Assembly: GCA_905235655.1 (NCBI GenBank)
Contig: CAJOMA010000001.1
Span: forward strand, 1 to 37,958
Length of the DNA: 37,958 bases
From: an uncultured Oscillospiraceae bacterium
GTDB taxonomy: Bacteria; Bacillota; Clostridia; Oscillospirales; Oscillospiraceae
Direction: 5' to 3'
In this document: positions 8,018-16,000 of the stretch, piece after piece
Numbering within the stretch: position 1 is the first letter of the stretch
How the letters are laid out: each line of letters starts with the position of its first letter
Position numbers and translations under genes: made by a program
The notes under the pieces: generated by a model
The model's input: only the letters and a program-made list of their open reading frames with translations
What the model was told of the DNA's origin: nothing
Databases searched by the model: none

Positions 8018-8407
8018 TGCCTTGATCTCGGTGCCGTCCTTGAAGGTCACCCGGATGTCGTTCTTTTTGTGAACGGTGATGTAGTCCACCATCGCCAGCC
8101 AGTCTGTTTCCCGGAAATCCGTCAGCGGCTCCCGGCTCCGCAGGTTCTTCAGGTAGGTCTCGATTTGGTGTTTTCGGGCCGTGCGCTCGGCAATCGGGTC
8201 GATGACCTCGGTATGTCTGGCCTTGGTCTTATCGAACCGGGCTACCAGACCGTCGTAGCGTTTCTGGTATTCAGCCTGATCGAGGGCAGCGTGAGCGTTT
8301 TCCTTGATGCACTCCTCGATGAGCTCGGCAGCGATGTTTATCTCTGCTTCCAGCTCGGTCAACTCTCCCTCAATCATCCTGCTCCGTTTTTCTTTTATTC
8401 TATGCAA
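8015..8407 (-). pseudogene. C-terminal remnant of a large serine recombinase
   Basis: ALDQAEYQKRYDGLVARFDKTKARHTEVIDPIAERTARKHQIETYLKNL...DGTEIKA resembles Tn4451/TnpX-class recombinase C-termini; catalytic domain absent. Confidence 0.75.
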
Positions 8408-8573
8408 TCGTTCGGTTTTCCATTTTGGTGACGTGGAGCAAGAACGATGTACCGTCTTTCATCAATACGGTGAACGTGTTTGCTCTGTCGTCGCTCTGAA
8501 TGTCGGCGACGTCGAGCGCATCGCTCTCATTCATCAGATCGAAAAGAATATCCTTGAAATAGTTTACATCCAT
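8400..8573 (-). CDS. Small hypothetical protein (57 aa)
   Basis: MDVNYFKDILFDLMNESDALDVADIQSDDRANTFTVLMKDGTSFLLHVTKMENRTIA; overlaps the start of the recombinase remnant. Confidence 0.55.
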   Translation of the reverse strand: MDVNYFKDILFDLMNESDALDVADIQSDDRANTFTVLMKDGTSFLLHVTKMENRTIA

Positions 8574-8595
8574 GCCGCAGCCCTCCGACAAAAAA

Positions 8596-8755
8596 GGCGC
8601 ACACCGAAGTGTACGCCCGAAAAACACACAACTCCGATTGCTGCAGCACAATCTTACTTCCAACCACGTAGGCGTATGAAAGCGGGGCGTGTGTTTTTAC
8701 CAAAAAAAACACACACCTACATAGTTGGAATTATTATAAAATTGTGCTGCAACGC
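8596..8755. other. Long imperfect hairpin / nested inverted repeats upstream of the 57-aa ORF
   Basis: ttccaaccacgtagg vs cctacatagttggaa (13/15), gcagcacaat vs attgtgctgc, gtgtgttttt vs aaaaacacac, plus ggcgcacac-cgaa-gtgtacgcc. Confidence 0.55.
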
Positions 8756-9053
8756 TATTGTAGCATAGCTTCGGGAAAATAGCAAGAACTTTGATTTGCT
8801 TGATATGCAAGAGTCGACAGCAGCGAATGAAAGTTTTGTGTGGGCGGCGCGAGATCGCGGCGATTCTTTTGCTGCGAAGCAGACCGTCCGCAAAAACGTT
8901 TCATGGCAATCGGCGTAGAGACCGAACGTGTTTCATTTTGCCTTCACGCAACGGACGGCAGCATAAATAATTCACAAAGCGCCGGCGAGGCGCGCGGTTG
9001 CGGATTTGAAAAATCTGCAAAGAAGGTCTTAGGGTGATGCCCTAACAAGACGC

Positions 9054-9081
9054 ATCCCGGGATTTTTCTACCCCGGGATGC
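9054..9081. terminator. GC-rich hairpin catcccggg...ccgggatg
   Basis: 9-bp stem with T-rich loop. Confidence 0.5.
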
Positions 9082-9471
9082 CCTGCTTGCGGAAGAGAAA
9101 ACTGCCGCTTTTTCGTTCTCCGCGTTTACGAACTTTTTTGCGAGAACCATTTTTAGCTGCGCCAATCATTGAGGCGCAAAAATATGGTTTTTTGTTTTGG
9201 CAAGCAGTGCATCTGTGGGGACAAAATCTCCCCGATGCTGCCTGCAATGGCCTCGCCCTTGAACCCGCTTCGCAGAAAAAGTGACACACTTTTTTCTGCG
9301 ACTGCGCGCCGTCCCGGCGCTGTTTTTTTCGGCGGCTGGAAGTGTCTGTGCACTTTAGGTGAGCATTACTCGGCACTTGCTCTATAAGCACAGTCTGCCG
9401 CAGAATGCGCTGGATTTCCAGCTGCCCTTGTGATATGATAGTATTAATCCATTGGATCGGAGGGATCCTGT

Positions 9472-10035
9472 ATGGCAAGCTTTATGAAGAATGAGATCAA
9501 ATCGACCTTCTTGCGCCTTTTGGAGGAACGGCCGTATAATCAGATCACAGTAAAGGATATCGTCAAAGAATGCGGCGTCAACCGCAATTCGTTCTATTAT
9601 CACTATACCGACCTTCCTGCGCTCGTCGAGGAGATCATCGACGAGGAGATCGGCCGCTTCGTGCGCGAGCAGAATTCGTTTTCCTCTCTGGAAGAAAGCA
9701 TGACGGAAGCGCTGTCCTTTTTCCGCGAACATCGCAGGGCGGCCTACCACGTCTATAACTCGATCAATCGTGACGTGTTCGACCGCTATCTGATGAAAAA
9801 CTGTGAATCCGTCGGCGCCGGTTATGTCGATTCTCTGCTGAAGGATGCGCCGCTCTCTGAGGAGGACCGTCAGACGATCATCCGCTTTAACGCTTACATC
9901 TGCTTCGGCGCGGTGACCCGGTGGCTCGAAAGCAATATGGATTACGACATCCACGAGGACTTTCGCCGCATTTTCCAACTGATGATCGAGCCTGCGATGA
10001 AGCAGCAGGGTTTGCCTGTTGAGGGGCTCAAATAG
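9472..10035 (+). CDS. TetR/AcrR-family regulator
   Basis: ITVKDIVKECGVNRNSFYYHYTDLPALVEEII HTH; ggaggg RBS. Confidence 0.85.
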   Translation: MASFMKNEIKSTFLRLLEERPYNQITVKDIVKECGVNRNSFYYHYTDLPALVEEIIDEEIGRFVREQNSFSSLEESMTEALSFFREHRRAAYHVYNSINRDVFDRYLMKNCESVGAGYVDSLLKDAPLSEEDRQTIIRFNAYICFGAVTRWLESNMDYDIHEDFRRIFQLMIEPAMKQQGLPVEGLK

Positions 10036-10045
10036 ATTCCCGTTA

Positions 10046-10094
10046 TGCAAAAACAGTCTCGTGTCTGAAATTCAGACACGAGACTGTTTTTGCA
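10046..10094. terminator. Near-perfect 23-bp-stem bidirectional terminator
   Basis: tgcaaaaacagtctcgtgtctga-aat-tcagacacgagactgtttttgca. Confidence 0.85.
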
Positions 10095-10150
10095 CGTTCC
10101 ATTCTCCTGCCTGCCGCCATATAGTATAAGCGAAATCAAAGAAGGAGCGT

Positions 10151-12259
10151 GTGGACTACATGCAATTGGCAAGAAAGATCGTAAAGCTGCGGGTGCCGAT
10201 CCTGGTGCTTGCGCTGCTGTTGCTCATACCGTCTGTCATAGGCATTGCGGGTACGAGGATCAATTATGATATTCTGACGTATCTGCCCGAGGATATGGAA
10301 ACCGTCGTCGGGCAGGACGAACTGATGAAGGATTTCGGCAAAGGAGCGTTTTCCCTTATTGTAATCGAGGATATGCAGCCAGAGGAGGTTTCGCAGCTGC
10401 GAAAATCCATCGAAGCCGTCGATCACGTGGATTCGGTGATCTGGTATGACAGCTTTGCGGGATCGTCGATCCCGATGGAACTGCTGCCCGAACACCTGTA
10501 TAAGGCATTTAACGCCGGTGACGCCACAATGATGGCAGTCTTCTTCGACAGTTCTACCTCCGCCGACGTGACGATGGACGCTGTGGCGGAGATCCGCTCA
10601 ATCTGCGGAAAGCAGTGCTTCGTCGCAGGAATGTCCGCGCTGGTGCTGGATCTAAAAAACCTCTGCGAAAAGGAAGAGCCGGTCTACGTTGCGTTAGCTG
10701 TCGTGTTTGCAGCGGCAGCCATGGTACTCTTCCTCGACAGCTGGCTTGCGCCGCTGATCTTCCTTGCCTGTATAGGTATGATGGTGCTGCTGAATCTCGG
10801 CACGAACGTCTTTTTCGGCGAGATCTCCTACATCACGAAAGCGCTTGCCGCCGTTCTGCAGCTTGCCGTCACCATGGACTATTCCATCTTCCTGTGGCAC
10901 AGCTACAACGAACAGCTGAAAACCCACCCGGATGATCACAAGGAAGCGATGGCACTGGCAATCCATCACACCTTTACGAGTGTGCTGGGAAGCTCCGTAA
11001 CCACGGTCGCAGGCTTCATCGCGCTGTGCTTTATGACCTTTACGATGGGGCGGGACCTCGGCATCGTTATGGCAAAGGGCGTCGTTCTCGGCGTGATCGG
11101 CTGCGTGACGGTCCTGCCTGCGCTGATCCTTCTGCTGGATAAACCCCTTGAGAAGACAAAGCACCGCAGTCTGATCCCGGATATGACGAAAGTGTCCCGG
11201 ATCCTGCTCAAGATCGCGCCCGTCCTCCTGGTCGTGTTTTTGATCATTGCGTTCCCCGCCTGGTACGGCTATCAAAAGACCAACGACGAGGTCTATTATG
11301 ATATGGGCCAGTGCCTGCCGGAGGATATGGAGTACGTGATCGCCAATTCCAAGCTCCGCGACAAGTTTGACATCGCTTCGACTCATATGGTTCTGGCGGA
11401 TACGTCCACCTCGGAGGCGGACGTCCGGGCGATGCTCGGTGAAATGGAGAAGGTCGACGGAGTGAAAGAGGTGCTCGGCCTGGAGACGCTGGTCGGCAAG
11501 GACGTTCCCATGGAGATCCTGCCGGACCACCTGCGGCGTGTTCTGGAAAGCGATCACTGGAAACTCTTTTTGATCATCTCAGAGTACAAGGCTGCCAGCG
11601 ACGACGTCAACGGACAGATCAACGAACTGAACGGGATCCTGAAACAATACGATCCGTCCGGTATGCTGATCGGCGAAGCGCCCTGCATGAAGGATCTGAT
11701 CGAGACCACGGGGCATGACTTCAACGTGGTAAACGCCATCTCTATCGCGCTCGTCTTCCTGATCATCTTCTTCGTGTGTAGGAGCGTCACCCTGCCGATC
11801 CTGCTGATCTCCGTGATCGAGGTTGCGATCTTCATCAATCTCGGTTTGTCGCATTATTTGGGGACCTCGCTTCCCTTTATCGCGCCGATTTCGATCAGCA
11901 CGATCCAGCTCGGCGCAACGGTGGACTACGCGATCCTGATGACGACGCGATACAAAAAGGAACGTATCGCAGGACAGAACAAGCATGACGCCGTGCAGAC
12001 CGCGCTTTCCACGTCGATCCCGTCGATCATCGTATCCGGCATGGGCCTGTTCGCGGCGACGTTCGGCGTAGCGGTCTACTCCAATATTGACATCGTCAGT
12101 TCTATGTGTATGCTGATGGCACGCGGCGCATTGATCAGTATGGCGTGCGTCATTCTCGTCCTGCCGGCGCTGTTGCTTCTGTTCGATCGGCTCGTCTGCG
12201 CGACGACCGTCGGTATGCGCAAGTTATCACACAAATCCATCGCCAAGAGTTCTAACTGA
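10151..12259 (+). CDS. MMPL/RND-family membrane transporter
   Basis: Two repeated halves with sterol-sensing/MMPL motifs (AAVLQLAVTMDYSIFLWHSY, ISTIQLGATVDYAILMTTRYK). Confidence 0.9.
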   Translation: MDYMQLARKIVKLRVPILVLALLLLIPSVIGIAGTRINYDILTYLPEDMETVVGQDELMKDFGKGAFSLIVIEDMQPEEVSQLRKSIEAVDHVDSVIWYDSFAGSSIPMELLPEHLYKAFNAGDATMMAVFFDSSTSADVTMDAVAEIRSICGKQCFVAGMSALVLDLKNLCEKEEPVYVALAVVFAAAAMVLFLDSWLAPLIFLACIGMMVLLNLGTNVFFGEISYITKALAAVLQLAVTMDYSIFLWHSYNEQLKTHPDDHKEAMALAIHHTFTSVLGSSVTTVAGFIALCFMTFTMGRDLGIVMAKGVVLGVIGCVTVLPALILLLDKPLEKTKHRSLIPDMTKVSRILLKIAPVLLVVFLIIAFPAWYGYQKTNDEVYYDMGQCLPEDMEYVIANSKLRDKFDIASTHMVLADTSTSEADVRAMLGEMEKVDGVKEVLGLETLVGKDVPMEILPDHLRRVLESDHWKLFLIISEYKAASDDVNGQINELNGILKQYDPSGMLIGEAPCMKDLIETTGHDFNVVNAISIALVFLIIFFVCRSVTLPILLISVIEVAIFINLGLSHYLGTSLPFIAPISISTIQLGATVDYAILMTTRYKKERIAGQNKHDAVQTALSTSIPSIIVSGMGLFAATFGVAVYSNIDIVSSMCMLMARGALISMACVILVLPALLLLFDRLVCATTVGMRKLSHKSIAKSSN

Positions 12260-12278
12260 CTAAGGAGGTCGTTTTGAT

Positions 12279-14537
12279 ATGAAAACCATGCAAAACCGCG
12301 CTTTGGCAGTGATCCTGTGCTTCGCACTGCTGTTTGGCAGCGTCGGTCTGGTCAATGCCGTCAATTCCGGAAAACAAGCCGAAGAGGAGACAGCCGTGAA
12401 CACAGCGGTTACGGAGTCGCCGTCCGATACGGTATCCGACAGCGAAGCGGTCTACGTTCTTACTGACGCCGCCGGCACCGTGGATAAAGTCATCCTCAGC
12501 GATCGACTCCAACAGGAGAAGGGGACTTCGCAGCAGGCGGAGGATATCCCTGTAGAAGTGCGCTTCACCTACCGCCTGGACGGCCGCGAGATCGCGCCGG
12601 AAGAGCTGGCGGGCAAGAGCGGCAAAGTGGAAATTCGCATTGACTATAAAAACCTCGTCAGTGAGAAAAAAGAAATCAACGGAAAGCAGGAAACGCTTTA
12701 CGTCCCGTTTTTGATGGTTTCCGCGCTGCTGCTGGACAACGAGCATTTTTCAAACGTCGAAGTTGAAAACGCCAAAACGGTCAACGACGGCAGCCGTACC
12801 GTGGTCATCGGCTATGCACTGCCCGGAATGAACGAAAGCCTTGCTCTGCCGGAAAGCATTGACCTGACGATCCCCGATCACGTGACGATCACCGCAGACG
12901 CCAAGGTTTTCCAGCTCGGCTCCGTCTATACCCTCGCGACGAACGAATTGCTCCGTGATTACGATGAAAACGATCCGGATGCGTTGAACAAACTCGTCTC
13001 ATCTATGAACGACCTCACGGACGCGACAGACCGCCTGCTGGACGGCGCGAAGGCGCTGAACGAAGGTCTTAACACGCTGCTGTCCAAGTCGGGCGTCCTG
13101 AGCGACGGCGTGGATTCCCTTTGCAGCGGCGCTGATCAGGTGGCTGCCGGCGCGGGCACGCTGGCAAGCGGCGCGAAAAGCCTCGCTGACGGCGCGAAGA
13201 GTGTCAACCACGGTACGGCACAGCTCGCTGATGGCGCGGGCAGCCTTCTCGCAGGCGCAGATCAGCTCTCCGCAGGCGCGGACCAGCTCAGCGCGGGTTT
13301 GGAGCAGTTGAGCGGCAACTCCGCCGCCCTCAATCAGGGCGCGGAAGCGGTCTTTGCTTCGCTCCTGTCCGCCGCGCAGACGCAGCTCACATCAAACGGC
13401 CTGAGTGTCGCGCCGCTGAATATCTCCAATTATCAGAGCGAACTAAACCGGATCATCGCCTCTCTGGATACCGATGCGGTCTATGCCGCCGCGCTTGCGC
13501 AGGTGACTGCGGCGGTCGAGGCACAGCGCCCGGAGATCGAAGCAATGGTCACCGCTGCCGTGAAGGAACAGGTGACCGCCGCGGTCACTGCTGCGGTGCA
13601 GCAGAATGTGAGCGAGCAGGTCAAGACCGCTGTGGCGGAGCAGGTACGCGCGCAGGTCATTCAGGCGGCAACGGGTATGACCGTGGAAGAATATGAAGCC
13701 GCCGCTGCAAACGGACTGATCGACGAGGCCACGCAGGCCGCGATCGAAGCGCAGATCACCGCGCAGCTCGCCTCCAGCGACGTGCAGGCGCTGATTGCGC
13801 AGAACGTCGAGGCACAGATGGCGTCCGAGCAGGTGCAGGGGCTGATTGCACAGAATATCGAGGCGCAGATGGCCTCTGAGGAGATCCAGAAGACCATCGC
13901 CGACAACACGGAGGCGCAGGTGCAGAAGGCGATCGCCGACACGATGGCAGGGCCCGAAGTGCAGGGACAGCTTGCGGCAGCCGCGGAGGGCGCGCAGGCG
14001 GTCATCGCGCTGAAGACCTCGCTGGATCAGTACAACGCGTTCTATATGGGCGTAAAGAGCTACACCGCCGCCGTTGACGCGGCCGCCCAGGGCGCCGCCG
14101 CCCTCAGCAGCGGCGCAGCCGAGCTGAAAACCGGCGCAACAAGTCTGGCGGATGGCAGCGCACAGCTTCTGTCCGGCACGCAGACGCTGTCCGGCGGCGC
14201 GGGCGACCTTTCGTCCGGCGCGGCGGCGCTGTCCGACGGCGCCGATCGCCTTGCGGCCGGAACGCACGACCTGCAGAACAATCTTCCTGCCTTGCTGGAA
14301 GGTATAACGAAGCTGCGCGACGGCTCACAGGAGCTGCGCAGCGGAATGACGCAATTTAACGAGGAAGGGATCGAAAAACTCTCGAAGCTCGTCACCGAGG
14401 ATGCCGAGGGACTGGCGGAACGCCTGAAAGCGATCGCGGCGCTCGGCAAAGCATATCCTGCCGCGTATAGCGGTTTGAACCCGGAGACGGTCAGCGGACT
14501 GCATTTTATCTACCGTACCGCTTCCATCGGCGAATAA
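12279..14537 (+). CDS. Secreted/anchored X-X-X-Leu-X-X-Gly heptad-repeat protein (YhgE/Pip-related)
   Basis: N-terminal signal/TM; repeats such as LASGAKSLADGAKSVNHGTAQLADGAGSLLAGADQLSAG and LSSGAAELKTGATSLADGSAQL. Confidence 0.85.
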   Translation: MKTMQNRALAVILCFALLFGSVGLVNAVNSGKQAEEETAVNTAVTESPSDTVSDSEAVYVLTDAAGTVDKVILSDRLQQEKGTSQQAEDIPVEVRFTYRLDGREIAPEELAGKSGKVEIRIDYKNLVSEKKEINGKQETLYVPFLMVSALLLDNEHFSNVEVENAKTVNDGSRTVVIGYALPGMNESLALPESIDLTIPDHVTITADAKVFQLGSVYTLATNELLRDYDENDPDALNKLVSSMNDLTDATDRLLDGAKALNEGLNTLLSKSGVLSDGVDSLCSGADQVAAGAGTLASGAKSLADGAKSVNHGTAQLADGAGSLLAGADQLSAGADQLSAGLEQLSGNSAALNQGAEAVFASLLSAAQTQLTSNGLSVAPLNISNYQSELNRIIASLDTDAVYAAALAQVTAAVEAQRPEIEAMVTAAVKEQVTAAVTAAVQQNVSEQVKTAVAEQVRAQVIQAATGMTVEEYEAAAANGLIDEATQAAIEAQITAQLASSDVQALIAQNVEAQMASEQVQGLIAQNIEAQMASEEIQKTIADNTEAQVQKAIADTMAGPEVQGQLAAAAEGAQAVIALKTSLDQYNAFYMGVKSYTAAVDAAAQGAAALSSGAAELKTGATSLADGSAQLLSGTQTLSGGAGDLSSGAAALSDGADRLAAGTHDLQNNLPALLEGITKLRDGSQELRSGMTQFNEEGIEKLSKLVTEDAEGLAERLKAIAALGKAYPAAYSGLNPETVSGLHFIYRTASIGE

Positions 14538-14617
14538 TGCCGGAAGGGACCGTCGAGAACTTACACAGAAATAGCACGCTGCAATTCTTTACGATTGCAG
14601 CGCGCTTCCATAAGAGG

Positions 14618-14647
14618 GCGGTGCCTGCCGCAAAGCAGGCACCGCCT
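14618..14647. terminator. 12-bp-stem terminator
   Basis: ggcggtgcctgc-cgcaaa-gcaggcaccgcc then tttt. Confidence 0.8.
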
Positions 14648-14657
14648 TTTACGTGGA

Positions 14658-15032
14658 TTAAGTGTAGATCAATTCATGCATTACGATTTCTTCTGCACGG
14701 TTGCGGATGCTGTTCATTCGCCGCACCCACGCCATTTGGTCGTTTGCTTTGAGGCGCTCGTTGACGCCCTCGCGTTCTGCCAGCTGCCGCGTCAGCCGGT
14801 CGAGCATTTCATTCGCCTGCCGATCGGTTTCTTCGAGGTATGCGTTCAGCTTGCCGTCGAGCAGCATCGTGTTGAACAGGCACGCGCGATGATCTCTCAA
14901 ATAGCGAAACAGCATCCGGCCGTATTTGCCGATCTTCGGTTCAGCCGGTACGGTCAGATCGGGCAGGGAGTAGTCTCCAACCTGCGTATAAGTCAAGCTA
15001 CGGCGTTCGTTGGTAGTTGCATTTTTCATCAT
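14658..15032 (-). CDS. tnpV: TnpV-family transposon-encoded protein
   Basis: YTQVGDYSLPDLTVPAEPKIGKYGRMLFRYLRDHR...LKANDQMAWVRRMNSIRNRAEEIVMHELIY. Confidence 0.85.
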   Translation of the reverse strand: MMKNATTNERRSLTYTQVGDYSLPDLTVPAEPKIGKYGRMLFRYLRDHRACLFNTMLLDGKLNAYLEETDRQANEMLDRLTRQLAEREGVNERLKANDQMAWVRRMNSIRNRAEEIVMHELIYT

Positions 15033-15317
15033 AATTATCCTTTCATCTGGCATCTTGAATAGCGTTCAAGATTGCTTTGTTTCGTAATACGGAAAAAATC
15101 CTGTGACCTCTTGAACGATAGTTAAGCAACGACGTACGATTTCCTGTCTATCTTGAATCTTACAAAAATGCAAAAAAACTAAAAAATCCGGCAATTCAAG
15201 AGGCACAAGGGTTTGCGGCTCTCACGTGCAGAAAACCCTTGATTTTGCTGAAAAAACTGTGGTATTTGATGTGCCGGGAAAGGACTCTAAAATACCCCAT
15301 GTGACGGGTTATCGGGC

Positions 15318-15363
15318 AATGGCATTCAAGAGGTCAGCGGTTCGATCCCGCTTATCTCCACCA
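15318..15363 (+). repeat. att repeat, right copy (attR)
   Basis: 46 bp identical to 326-371. Confidence 0.9.
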
Positions 15364-15371
15364 AACTTTTA

Positions 15372-15399
15372 AGACCGAAAACGGATTTGTTTTCGGTCT
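15372..15399 (+). terminator. Intrinsic terminator after attR (probably the ancestral tRNA terminator)
   Basis: agaccgaaaac-ggattt-gttttcggtct followed by atttgatttattttt. Confidence 0.8.
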
Positions 15400-15532
15400 A
15401 TTTGATTTATTTTTGCAACTATTTAGCAGATAACGATTATTCGGTTTTCGTTACTCTCTTTTCAAAAACCCATACAAAAACCCATACGGGGAATAAAAAT
15501 GCCGAGCAGACGCTTGATCTGCCCGGCATTTT

Positions 15533-15735
15533 CTATGCCTGTTTTCGCGCGATAGCTTCCCGGAATGTCTCGCTTGCCCTCTTCTCGCTTTCATCGTTTG
15601 CGTGTATATATATCCGAAGAGTAATAGCAACATTGGCATGGCCGAGTTTTCTTGAAATGGCGGCTATGTCGGCACCGTTTGCAATCGCAATGCTTGCGAA
15701 TGTATGGCGCAGTTTGTGTAGGTGCAAATCCTCGA
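15533..15735 (-). pseudogene. C-terminal remnant of a second tyrosine integrase
   Basis: LHLHKLRHTFASIAIANGADIAAISRKLGHANVAITLRIYIHANDESEKRASETF. Confidence 0.8.
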
Positions 15736-15846
15736 CGCCATTGCCAAATGCTACACCGAGACACTCGGCTTTACCGAAGCGCCGTCCTACGCCTGCCGTA
15801 TGACAGACGCCCTGTTGCAGACCCTGCGTCAGAATACTTGATACAA

Positions 15847-15883
15847 AGACCACCGGGCATCCGTCGCGGACGCCCGGTGGTCT
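15847..15883. terminator. GC-rich terminator (gggcatccgtcgcggacgccc core)
   Basis: agaccaccgggc.tccg/cgga.gcccggtggtct. Confidence 0.75.
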
Positions 15884-16000
15884 TTGAGCGTGTCAAAAAA
15901 GGTTCTTAAATCGGCTTTGGAACGCAGACTGCCAGCAATGGGGAGAGAACGGCAAGGCAGACGGGGCAGGGCGTGCCCCTTGATGGTCTCATAGACCGGC

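Noticed and set aside
15301-15363. Second tRNA-Ala gene
   Set aside because: Only the 3' 46 bp are present with no acceptor 5' strand or D-arm; it is the attR copy.
15649-15841. Plus-strand reading KCYTETLGFTEAPSYACRMTDALLQTLRQNT as a gene fragment
   Set aside because: Short, partly overlaps the integrase remnant, no family I can name; insufficient support.
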